A stretch of DNA of 64,000 nucleotides from Ectocarpus siliculosus (lineage: Eukaryota > Sar > Phaeophyceae > Ectocarpales > Ectocarpaceae), in the NCBI GenBank assembly GCA_000310025.1, contig FN649751.1, positions 6,482,717-6,546,716 of the forward strand. Direction: 5' to 3'. The notes under the pieces are model-generated. The model did not search any database. It was not told the DNA's origin and saw only the letters and a list, made by a program, of their open reading frames with translations. Numbering within the stretch: the stretch's first letter is position 1; each line of letters begins with the position of its first letter. The translations under genes were made by a program, and so were the position numbers. This document shows, piece after piece, positions 1 through 11,300 of this stretch.

Positions 1-412
1 TTGGATATCTCCTGGACATTTCCCACAACAAGATACACCGTTGTCGTTACAGTACAGTACAGTAACTACTGGTTCGCTCCGTGCACCTCTGTGGTTCCCA
101 TACGCCTAACAGGCCGTAGGCTCAAGGGGGGGAAGATGCTTAATTTTGATGTTGACGAATTTTGAAAACAAACTCAAGAGGTCCAGAAATTGCACAACAG
201 ACACACAAGACGAGTCGGAAGGCATCGCGAGTAACAGAAACCGTTGATTCTCGCACAGGGCGGCAGTAGAGGCTGCTCAAAGCATACATTTCACGCGTCT
301 ACCTCCGTCTACCTCCACACACCTCCTTTGAAATCAAGATAAAATTTCACACCATTCTAAATTCACGTCAATAGAGCCAAAACGGCAGGCGCTCAAATAA
401 GGTCAGTTTTGA
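1..412. other. Non-coding left edge
   Basis: No open frame with coding character, splice-bounded exon or RNA gene was recognised here. It may be intron or 3' part of the gene whose last exon lies at 1225-1398, but nothing in the sequence proves that. Confidence 0.4.
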
Positions 413-868
413 GGGTTAGGTTAGGCATTCTAATGTCAGCAGTAGAGGACATCATGAAGAGACGTCTTGCGTGCTGGCACGTTCAGGTTTGCTACTGGAG
501 CTGAAATATCGAAGGTCGCAGCAGCCTCTGAAAACAGTCCGAAATCTGCGCCGGAACCAAGCGGCATCCAACATTTGTCACAGCCATGCTCGCCGCCACC
601 GACCCCAATCTCCTGAACTACGGGTTTACAGCAGTAGCTGATGCCACTAGCTACTGCTGACACCCCTCCGTTCAGGGGTTGACGGTCCGTGGCGGTGAGC
701 ATGGCTATGACAAATGTTGGGTGCCGCTTGGTTCCGGCGCAGATTTCGGGCTGTTTTCAGAGACTGCTGCGACCTTCGATATTTCAGCTCCAGTAGCAAA
801 CCTGAACGTGCCAGCACGCACGACACCTCTGGTGTCCTCTACCGATGACAGAATGCCTAACCTTACCC
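413..868. repeat. Foldback (long inverted-repeat) element, MITE-like
   Basis: The left arm (about 413-600) is the near-perfect reverse complement of the right arm (about 690-868), with a loop of roughly 90 bases. Arm ends are GGGTTAGGTTAGGCATTCT on the left and AGAATGCCTAACCTTACCC on the right. Short open frames on both strands inside it are mirror images of one another, which explains their similar peptides. Such structures are typical of non-autonomous foldback or MITE elements. No transposase is encoded, and no clear target-site duplication was seen. The loop contains a second short palindrome near 640-680. Confidence 0.75.
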
Positions 869-1224
869 TGGCGGGAAGGTTGTTTTCTTTGTTTGTATAG
901 GATTAAGCTATGGGAAAAGGGCCAGCGTCAAAATTCCTGTTCTTCCCCCCGTTAACCCTTGAGCCTTGTCCTGGAGTCGCATGCTACTCTGAGGTGCCGC
1001 GTTCATGTGGCCCCAGACTTGGTGCCTCGCGTTGGGTTTGATCGCGTAATGATCCGGACATTCCGTGGTATACCCGTACAATATCTGTGCTACATGGGTT
1101 TGGAGGGCTCCGCTGAAAATCATCCACACACGTACCGATCTTCATCGTCTTTCGATATTTTCTCCGTTGCCGCTCTCTTCCTGCATATTCCCTGTATTGT
1201 GATGTGTATCCCTCGACGAAGCAG

Positions 1225-1398
1225 TTGTACGCAAAGCGAGGGAACCTCTTGTACCTCACGCCGCGGCCAGAGGTGAAGGCAAAGCTAGAAGCCAGCGAGA
1301 AGGGTGTCGGGGAGAGGCTGGCGAAGATGCAGAAGGCAGCAGAAGCAGCAGCAGCAGAAGCAGCAGCAGAAGCTTCTGAGCCTGCTGCGAGGCGTTGA
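1225..1398 (+). CDS. Terminal exon of an unidentified gene (5' part outside or unresolved)
   Basis: An acceptor ending CGAAGCAG at 1224 opens a frame of 57 codons ending in TGA at 1396-1398. The peptide starts LYAKRGNLLYLTPRPEVK and ends in an Ala/Glu-rich helix (AAEAAAAEAAAEAS) and AARR. The conserved-looking first half and the low-complexity helical tail are typical of a C-terminal exon, with 3' UTR following. I do not recognise the family. Upstream exons were not found with confidence; they could lie before the foldback element or left of the window. The minus-strand Leu-rich frame over the same bases is a shadow of the GCA repeats. Confidence 0.45.
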   Translation: MYAKRGNLLYLTPRPEVKAKLEASEKGVGERLAKMQKAAEAAAAEAAAEASEPAARR

Positions 1399-4391
1399 AC
1401 TCTCGACATGAGGCATAGCAAGGTCGATTGACCTCGTGTAAACAAGCCATGGATGAGCCTTTTCTCTAAGCTTCGGAGCATGAATCTACAGATTCGTCTG
1501 CCACCAAAATACTGCAATTGGAACTTATGCATCTCTACAATTGACGTATGAGTGGTATGGAAAAGGTCGTGTGCAGCGCGAGGGTGTTCACGGACCTATG
1601 CCTGCCATGAACGCCAGGCTGTCCTCTCTTGCGGCCGCTCGCTGAAGATGTGTACTTTGGTACACACGTAGAATTCTCAATTCAAGGTGTGAAAATTCCC
1701 ATGCCATGCAGAAGGGCAGAAGAGGGGGGGGGGGGTCACTGGAAGGCGGTGCTGAACGATCCTTCTCGTCACGAGCAGATTCGAACTTTGTACGTTTGCA
1801 TACTAGCATTCGGGTACGGCAAGGTGTTGAGGGGAGGCTGTCGAACATGCCCCCCTTTTCCTGGAGAGGCCTTATCCTAGCGACTCGTTTCTTCCTGTGG
1901 TTTCGTCGTGAACGGAGCAACGTGATGGAAGCGGTCTGGTGCTTCGATCGTTTTCATGTAGTATAGGAAAGTTAAAAGTTGCGTTGGGGTGTTCATGCAC
2001 CCTAGTACCGATTGCACCGCGACCCGCCGTGTAGTGGCTAGGGATCGCACGCACAGGACATTCGCACAAGTCGCGACCACCTGGCACTCATGCGGCCACG
2101 AAGATCTTCCAACTCTCAGTTACAGTCAGGCAGTGCATCGATGTGGGCCCTACCAAGTCGGGGTGGATCATGCAGCCAACTTTTTGTACTGGGTAAATTC
2201 CTCCTTGCGAGCCCCTTATTTTTTGGTATGTAGTCATGGGCTTGGCGGGAGCAATTGAACAAATTCCAGAGGTTGACATTGACAGTTGATTGACAAATCA
2301 ACCCTGCCTGGCGTGACAATTCAGAAGGTCAGCCCTGTCTGTTGGCGGACCCTTGGAGGCGCATGACGATCGCGACCTTGAAGACACCGATAGCGGCATA
2401 CCTAGCGTCGGGGGTCGTCTTAGACTGTCTCTGTGTATCATTCGCCGATGTTGGTTGGAAAGAAAGTGGGTTTACTTTGGTATTGGTATTGCACAAGAAG
2501 GGCCTCCTCTTTCGTCGCCGATCTTCTCGGAGGGATACACAATGATGAGGGTGTTTGAGATCGTGTTTCGGCGTACGTACGATCTTGGTAGCGCAATGTT
2601 GAGCAGGAAAGGTCGGTCGAGTCACGAATTGTTCTTAATTCGCTTGACGGAACAGGCAGTACGCATGAGAAGTGAAGTTTTCATCGGCCAAAGTATCCCA
2701 CGTTTCTGCGGATAGGATGCCGTACCGTTGTTTAGCGCCGGGTGGATGTTTTTACTAAGTCATGAGACTTTCGCATAGATCGCTGTCAATTTTCGCCTTT
2801 ATGGACCCCCCGAGGAAATTATTGAATGAAGTTTGGAGCTATGGAAGGAAGGTGATCTCTTTCATTTTTTGTTTAGGCAAAGCGCAGCTTTTTGCCACTT
2901 GTCACCCATCACACCGAACCAACACAACAACTCAACCCGGGATACAACGAACTGTAGCTGTGCAATGGATCTTGCCTCTGCGCGCCGCAGGTAGCATTCT
3001 TACATGTAGTGTCAACGGCCACTTGATTGCGCCTTGTTTCTTATTCAGGCAAGATTCTTTACCTATTTTTTGGGACACGAGGACAGAGAATGAGGGCTCC
3101 AGATATAGAAGTACATTGCATCGACCCTTCTTCATTGTTCCTGACTCACCTGCGGCGCTGGTCGCCGTCGCCATTTATTTCCTAACGTCGAGGTACGGGT
3201 CCATTTGTATCATTCAATTTACATGATTCAGCTAGGATAGGCTAGACAATACTCTGAGCAAAAAACACACAAATCGTGTAGACCAAGGCGTTTCACCCGC
3301 TGGTGCCTGTAATAACAGATGTATGTATGTACCGACCGCATGACGACGGTGTCAACATACGGGCTGCCCGCCCCTGTCACACTCCGTTTTCTTGAGGGGA
3401 CTCACTGTAAGCGATCGCAGTTTGGTCAGATATTTTTGCATCATTTTGCTTGCTGGAAATAGTATGTTTGCGTGGTACCCTGTAACATGTGAAGAAAATC
3501 GATCATCTTGCTCAGCACGTCTGTCTGTCTGTTGGTTTCACCGTACGTACGTACGTACGTACGTACGTACATAGCAGCATGAACAAGTACGTGCGCTGAG
3601 TCGATCGATCATGTGTACCCCGGCGGCGTGTCACGGCTCGCCGCGTGTGTATGTACGAAACAAAAACGACATGTCGTAATGTGGTAATGATAGCGGGACT
3701 ACATGTGACTGCCTACTTTATTATCGCAGCCAACCACACCTCGTACTACTATGCATACGCTTACAACAACTGTAGTGTAGTCTATGTACATGCTTTTTGG
3801 TTTGTTTTTGGGGGTCATTTTTACAGTAGATGTTTATGTTTGAATCCATTCGTCCGTCGGTCGGGTCCCTCCGAGTCATGTTCATTGTTGCCAAGTTCGT
3901 GTTTGGCATGTGATCAAGGGTGCGCGCAAAATGATTTACCCACCTATGGCAGTAGTGGGGCCAGCCATTTGTGCACGGAACAACTGGAAGAAGGGAGGTA
4001 GTGTTCGTATGTACAGCGGTACATTTATACTGCTGCTGAGCAGGTGGTGGTTGACGGAGATTGGCGGAGCGATTTGACAGAATGTTTGGCGGGTTTGTTG
4101 AGGGGCCCCGACCATCATGTTGTCCCTGAACGATCATGTCGCCGGAGCCCCGTCGAGCGCATGCAGTACACCAACCAACAGAGTAGTGTGGTCTGTGGTG
4201 GCACCTTGCCTGTTGCAGCCAGTCAATGCAGCAGTAGACCTGCATCTTCTCTAGGGATTTCGCATCTGCAACACGGAGTACCTTGCTCTGCTACTGTGCT
4301 GCTGCTGGAGAAGCCCAGGGCGAGAGAGGGAGAACAACGCCCGCGCAACAGAAGTCACACCGCCTGGTCGATGTGCCTCAATTAATTCAAA
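1399..4391. other. Intergenic / UTR stretch without a supportable gene
   Basis: About 3 kb with many short open frames on both strands but none with a recognisable family, splice-bounded exon or biased codon use. It presumably holds the 3' UTR of the preceding gene and the promoter/5' UTR of the large chromatin gene that starts at 4392. No core promoter element could be assigned. A palindromic (GTAC)n run lies at 3542-3570. Confidence 0.4.
3542..3570. repeat. (GTAC)n microsatellite
   Basis: About seven tandem GTAC units, a self-complementary tetranucleotide run able to form a cruciform. No coding context. Confidence 0.85.
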
Positions 4392-6393
4392 ATGTCTGTA
4401 GACCGCGGCGCCGACAGCAGCGGCAACACCAGTCATCATGAGGGCCAACCCGTCATCGTATGTGGACAAGATGCAGGTGGCAAGACCTACCGTTCTGCTA
4501 TGGTTACGATGGTGAGACATAGGCGAGCGCCGCGCTGCGCACGTGTGTTGGCGTGCATGTACGCATAGGCCGCTCTCGTGCCCGCCGTGTGGGTGCGTGC
4601 CATGCTTCATGTTGCAAGCTGCGCTGGTATTGTCTGTTGCTGGTTCACATCCTCCTAAAAGGCTGTCGCTTGCTTTAGTACGGAGTATCAGCATTCGGTT
4701 GTTCTCTCCGACAGCGGCCCTCTAGTTGCTTGATTAACTTTCTCTAGTGGAGCTGCTGTTGTTGGCGTCTGTCGGCGCGCACGGATGTACGCATATACGT
4801 TGTACCCTGCGCCGCTAGCGGAGTAACTTTGGTGTTGGCAACATGTTCCTTGCTTTCACGTTGCTCCGCCGCGTCATCATGAGACACGAGGACACGAAAA
4901 ACAAAAATCCTTGTAGCCTGCACGCCCGTTACAAGCAGTCAAATCGAATGGCAGCTCGCTTTGTGTTAGCATACGTCATACAATAGATGGTTTGTTCACG
5001 GGAGTGTGTCATCTTTTCCTTTGTTTTTTTATGGTGTACCTGGTGCTACAGCTGTGCTGGATAGAAAACCATTTTTCCCACACACGTACCTGTACACCGT
5101 TCTGATTCCCTAGGGCAATGCGTGCGTGTTGTCATGTACTGTATACATAGGCGACAGAGCACATCACACCCCCCTGGGCCGATTTTCATGCTCGGTTACT
5201 CCACAGCAGAACAAGTGTTAGTGTGGTATTGATTGTGCCAATAGGCGGTGTTGGACCGCCTCGTCTTAAAGAGGTTTCCCAATTTCGAAACGTACCGTTT
5301 GATTTGTACTCTTTGGAGATATCAAGCTAGAACTTGTTGGGTTGTTCCCGAACCCAGTTTTTTCACCGTCCGTCGATGACATCTAGGTTAACGCAACAGC
5401 GTGCATGTCACGCACGGGAGAATTTTCCTTCTTGGTTCCTCCACATTCCTTCTTCCAAGGGGCATCCCCCGCTGACCCAAACGCACACAGTTAATGATCA
5501 ACCTTCTCACATCACATAGAAGATCTCGGTGGTCGTGACACTCCAAAAAAACTCTCATACTTCCGCTTCACCGCTTCCCTCTCGAACCTACGCAAAAGGA
5601 AGTCCGTGCTCATTCCTTCCTACATGGCCGTGATAAGTTTTAGTTTCTCTCTTTGCTTTTGTCCGCATTTGGCTCAAACATTCTCCCTCAATACCATGGC
5701 TACCATAAACTACAGTACCCGCGTACGCACTCCCTAACCCGGGTACATATGATAGCTTGGCGTTATCCCTCCACCCACCCACCCACCCCTTCCCCTTCCC
5801 CCCTTTAATGGACACTACACGTCACAGACGAATCTCGTCGAGGACTCCGATCCGAAAGAAGGAGAGGCCGAGGCCGCGACCGCGGCAGGCAAGGTTAAGG
5901 TTAAGGTTAAGGTTCGGTTCACTGGCACCTCGAAGGGCGCGTCGGACGAGATGGTCCAAGCCAAGGACGTGCTTCGCGTCACCGAAAAGACGATGCAGCT
6001 CAAGAAGGTACAGTGTCATCATACAGCAGTACTATCATAGAGTCCTCATTTGCCTTCGTTTCATTGACAAGCATGGGTCGCGCTAGCAGGCTGGATGGCC
6101 GATGGAAAAAAGTAAGAAAGACTAAAAAATAGTATAAATCGTATGCTACGGCAGGGAGACAAAAACACAAAGATTTGTACAAATGTGCCGATAGAAGGGT
6201 TTCTAGTCCACGGGCTGCCCGGACAGGGGGGCGCCCAAGATATTGAGCAGAAGGTTCCTGTGTTGCTATTCATTATTGTAGCACGAGTTCTTCCCTGATG
6301 AGAAGCTTCTTGGTGCTTCTACGGTTCGTCCTGCTGAACTTGCTGGTCATGCTGCCGGTGCTGATGGTGTTGTTGCTTCTGTTATGAATGGTG
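4392..6393 (+). other. N-terminal exons 1-3 of the chromatin gene
   Basis: Exon 1 (4392-4511, 40 codons) begins MSVDRGADSSG and ends at ATG|GTGAGA. Exon 2 (5828-6007) follows a long pyrimidine tract and CACAG. Exon 3 (6282-6393) begins HEFFPDEKLLG. Joined, they contain alternating hydrophobic/basic strands (KVKVKVKVRFTGTSKG, then MVQAKDVLRV) after an acidic stretch, a pattern like an SH3-fold Tudor/chromo-barrel. That assignment is inference only. Exon 3 is the one whose downstream phase does not resolve. Confidence 0.5.
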
Positions 6394-8353
6394 GTGAGTT
6401 GCACTTCATTTCTGACTTGTAGACCTCTTTAGATGTCGATGTCTCACAGCAGTATCTAGTTACGTGATGTGATGTGAGTGCGTTCGGCGTAAGCCCAAGC
6501 AGTCGTAGTTGCGTCTTCGCGGTTCTCAGCGTGAATCCCATGAAACTTCTGCTCGTTTGACGTTTGCACTCTCTCGCACACACACGAGTTGGTGTGGACG
6601 TTGGTCGTGCCGAACTTTGCGGTTTGTCCCATCCTGCCTTGTCCACCAACTGCCGAGCGTAGGATGGGAGGGGCGGTCGCAATATTCCACTGCCTCTGTA
6701 CGCATTTTCTCTTTTTTTGCCGAATTCTGCTGTTTCAATTGGGCAACGATTTGACCGTAGGTCATTCTTGCCGCCTTGTCGGCGTCTCCGACTGACTCGA
6801 TGGCTCTATGGCACGTCGTGTTGTTTTGAGCGTCACTTTCCACATCGTCCCCGCACGTCACGTCTTGGTGTATCTCCCTCATGAATACGCCAACGCCACG
6901 TGTGTGATTGGTATCGTCATCCGTGTCATACTTTTGTGATGCGTGTTCCCTTCCGCCCTCTCGAAAAAACAACAGGAGTACGAGGCGCGGAAAGGAAAAG
7001 GACACAAGCCGTCAGGAACGGGCAGGGGTCGCCCACCGGAGAAGAAACCAGCCCCGACGGAACCGTCCACAGCAGCAGCAGCACACGGAGGAGGTAAAGA
7101 AGCGAGACTGCTTCTCGGTGCGCAGGCTGGTGCAGGAGCACCACCAGTAGCACCAACAGCAGCAGCAGCAGCAACAACAGCGCCAGCAGCTACAGTAGTG
7201 ACAGGCGCTTTGGCCGGTGAGAATCCTTCCTCCTTCCTGCCGCGGGCAACGATAGAAGCAACAGCAACAGCAGCAGCAGCATCAAGCGGCCTCAGCGACA
7301 GCGGCAAGCGGACACCAGGTGGCCTAGTGCTGTCGAGGCCTTCACTTTTGCCCTTTGCTTCCGCTTCCGCTACCACGGCTAAGTCCAAGTCAGGGGTTAC
7401 GGTCGGTTCGACTGTACCGGTGGAGCGCGCTGCTTCTCCTGACGGAAGCAAGAAAAGCAGGGATAGCAGTAGTGCCAGTGATGTCGATGGTGGTGTTGGT
7501 GGTGGTAATGGCAGCACCGAGGCGAGTTCCTGGTCTGGCGATGTCATGAGAAGCGCCAGGGGTGGCTGCGATAGTGACAGCAGCAGACGGCCAGGGGAAG
7601 AACAAGAAGAACAGCTGCAGCCGCCGTCGTTCCCGGACATGGTGGTCGAGGCCTTACACGCCTTGTCCGATTCGAGAGGGTCGAGCAAACTCGCGACCGT
7701 TAAGTGGCTGAAGTCGAGCAGCCGGTACGGGTGGATGGCTGCTCCTCCGGACGAGGCTAAGTTTAAGGCTAACGTCGCCGCCGGGGTGAAGCAGGTGGGC
7801 CGATGGCTTGGTGGGATAGTATACTGTATACTGTATGCATGGGAGGGTTAGGGTTCCGTGAGAGCCGCCGGCGCCATGTGGGGAATACACTTGGACGGTT
7901 GCCCGTCCCTCTGGTAGCACGTTCTTGGAACCGAAACTTGGCCTGTGTTGAGCAAAAGTGCAGGCATGGTGACGTGCCTGGGTATGTTTTTCCCCTCTCC
8001 GTAACTTATCAAGACCTGCCATACTCGTGTCACTTGCGAGCAGGTGAAAATATTTTGTTTGTCCTGTCTCCCCGCTTTGTGGTTTTTCGTTTCTGCCGTG
8101 CTCGCCTGTTCTTGCGGCACGCGCGTGTTAATCTTCTCGCCCCTCTTGGCGTTGCCCTTGTGTGACCACTCAGGCGCTTGAAGAAGGGAAGGTGGTCCAA
8201 GTTCGAACCAACTATCGGATCTCACCGGATCACGCGAGAGCTCTCAGTCTCGGTCTCCCCACCAAGCCCAACAAGAGGAGGAGAAAGAAGAGCTCTACCA
8301 CCAGCGGCGGGAGCCCTGATCCTACCCGTGATGCAAGACCTGCTGTTGATGAC

Positions 8354-8384
<31 letters not shown>

Positions 8385-11300
8385 CTGCTACCGCTGCTAC
8401 CGCTGCTACCGACGGCACTAGAATGGACGACACGGAAAGGGAATCAACTCTGTGTGGCGGCGGCGGCAATAGCGGCGAACGTGGCGGCGGCGATGGCGAC
8501 AATGACGACGAGCCGACAACGACAACGGAGATGACCGTTGTCTCGGCACGCGTCGAAAACCCACACACCAACACGGGGGCCGACGATGACAGCAGTGCTC
8601 CTGGACCCGCTACAGGCGCAACACCGGCAGCGAGTAGCATCAGCTCGGCGTGCTGGGAGCCCCCGCCCGAGTCATCACCGCCCCCCCATGTAGGTGACGC
8701 CGGCGGCGGCGGCGGCGGCGGCGGTGCCCCCTCGCATGGCGTAAAGGAAGCGGTCACGGAGGAGGAAGGGACAGGGGAGCTGGCGTGGGCGGCGGGAGAG
8801 GAACCCAAGCCGAAGGCGATCAAGCGGCCCACGGGGAGATCGAAAGGACGAGCACCGAAAACGATCGACGGTGGGGGGTCCAGCACCTCTGGGGGCGGGG
8901 GGGGGGGTTCGAAGGGGTCGAGTGCGAGCCGGAGCCAAGCGCTGGATCTCGTCGAGGATGACGTCTTGCATGCGAGGGAGCAGGAGACGCAGACGGGCGG
9001 CGGCGCCACGGCCGAGCCGCCGCTGAGGCCGGCGCGACCGACCCCGATAAATCGATTGCGGGTCTCGGCCGGGGCGGTCGGGGATCTGGTGACCGTGTGG
9101 GACTTCCTCAAGGTGCTTGCTTGGTCGGGCAGGAAGGCGTTTGTCTTGGGGGCCTCCCTCTCTTATGTCGTGCTACCGCCTTGGGGTGTTTTGGATGGAA
9201 GGTCCCGGCCGCGGAAGAGGCGCGGATGGTCTGTGCTTCTTTGCCGTTCTGCGCGCCCCCCTCACCATGATGTATTTTCTTGTCTGTTTTGTGACGTCTT
9301 GGTGGTACTGTACGAAGGCCACACACTGCACTCACTGCTGCTGTTTTGCTGCACGTTTTTGTTGGTCACATGTTTTGGGGCCCTCTCTGTTGCTGGCTGA
9401 TTGGTCGTTCCACCTTTTCAACCATGAGACTATCCTCTCTCGCACCCTGTTTTTTGTGCCTCCACCAATTTTGTCTTCGACTGTCGTCGCCGTCGCCGTT
9501 ATCGTTGTCGAACCTCATGTTGATGTTTGCAATTGTCACTTTTTTCTTTCCGAAAGACGTTTGGGCAGGAGCTGAACTTGAAAGAAGCTTCCGTCCTGAC
9601 GTTGGAGGAGTTCGAGACCGCTGTCCTCTGGAGCAGTAGCAACAATAAGAGTAAGAAGAGCGTGCATCCCCTCATCGCAGGTGCGTGAAATCGACATAAG
9701 ATCAGAAACTATGTTGGTGGTGGTGTTGATGAGGAATGTTGTTAATGTGTTGATGTAGGTGACGATGATTGTGGTGGTCATAGTTGTTGGGGTTGTGATG
9801 TCGCCTCAAACTTTTTTTGTGGGCTGTGACGACCAAATTTCGTTTTCTTTTTCTTTGAGCGCGAAAGAGGTGACACTGGGTACTGTATAGTCTAGGTCAG
9901 ACCGGTTTTCAACGTGACTTCAGTTCCCCCCTCCCCGTCTTGCCAGAGTGTTTTTAGCTCGAGGGCGTCAGGCAGCGGCAAGAGTGACGATCGACCCAAG
10001 AACCGTGCAAGCTTTGCAATGCAAAATGTCTCAAGTCAGAGTTTTACCTAGATCCAGGTCTGAGTTTCATTACTTCTCTGTCTGCGTATGCGTGCTACAG
10101 TTCCTGATCATTTGTTTGTTTGGATTGCTCGTGTCGTGTTCTGTTTCCAGGATTACACTTGGCGCTGCTGCGAGAAGCTCTAGGGAGGAAAGCGGATGGA
10201 TCGCCTTGCGGAGAAGCCGAGGCGGTCATGACGTCGATGGTGATTGTGATTCATTCAGCAATTAAGCAATCAAACGTTCTCACTGGTACGGTAGTCCATT
10301 TGGCAACAAGCAAGCTGACCATGGTGCAGTGGTGCTGTACAGTAGACACGTTGCAGCGGTTCTGCTGTTCATCGGTTTCAAATAAGCACAGCGAAGACAG
10401 GAACAAGTGGACCACCAACAGCACGTCAAGATGTGCATACACCCTTCAACGATATGCTGGGATGCTATCCTACGTTGTACCCCCACCGCTCCCTCCCACC
10501 GCCCACTCTCCCACCGCCCGCTGACCGCAAGGCGCCTGTCCGAAGGATCTTGGGAGATCTTCTCAATCCGGCCACATGGCCCGAGGTTATACGACGGTTC
10601 GCCATGGCCTACTTGCGGTACAGCCGCGCTCTCTTCTCGAGGCACGGGAGAGGGAGGGGGGAGTGGGTCGACGAAGGCCACCCGCTTGCTACCGCGGTGG
10701 AGGTGATATCTGGTCTGCCCTGCTCTGGTCTGCTCTGTTCTTGTTTTCGTCCTTTGTTCCTATTGTTGTCTCTGGTAGTATTGTGTTTTGTGGTTATTGC
10801 TACAATATTCATTTGTGTCCGATTCGTGCTCGCCTGGTGAGATTTTTGCGTCTTTGGTCATTCATTCCCACACAGGAGTGTTCATCATGGTTACTGTATG
10901 ATGTTGCAGACCTGCGCTTGTGCTAACTCCTCTTGTATTTGTCACGGTACATAGGTTTGCTTCATTTTTGTCTGCCTCTTCTTGCAAGTGAATGGGCAGA
11001 CGGTTTTATCCACGGCTGTTGTTGAGAACGAGTGAAGCGACCGCTTGTTTGCGCTCAGTGCTGACACGCGCGGCAAGATTGTATGACTCGTTGACTGTGA
11101 GGCCAACTTCCTCTATGCCCGAATTAGGAAATTGTGATACATCCTGTCCGGTGGGATTTCGTGTGCGGACGAGTGCAGACCCGCAAATTGTGAACCGCCA
11201 CATTGTGAAGGCTTGTCTTTGCTGACGTTCAGCTTTGAGCACCCTTCTCGAGAGACCTGATTTTACAAAATTCCACTGTCCGCCTCGCTTCGTTGCCCTT

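Noticed and set aside
8230-9111. A 293-codon minus-strand frame opposite exon 5
   Set aside because: Composition is Ser/Pro/Leu runs mirroring Asp, Gly and Ala codons; the plus strand contains H15 and DDT.
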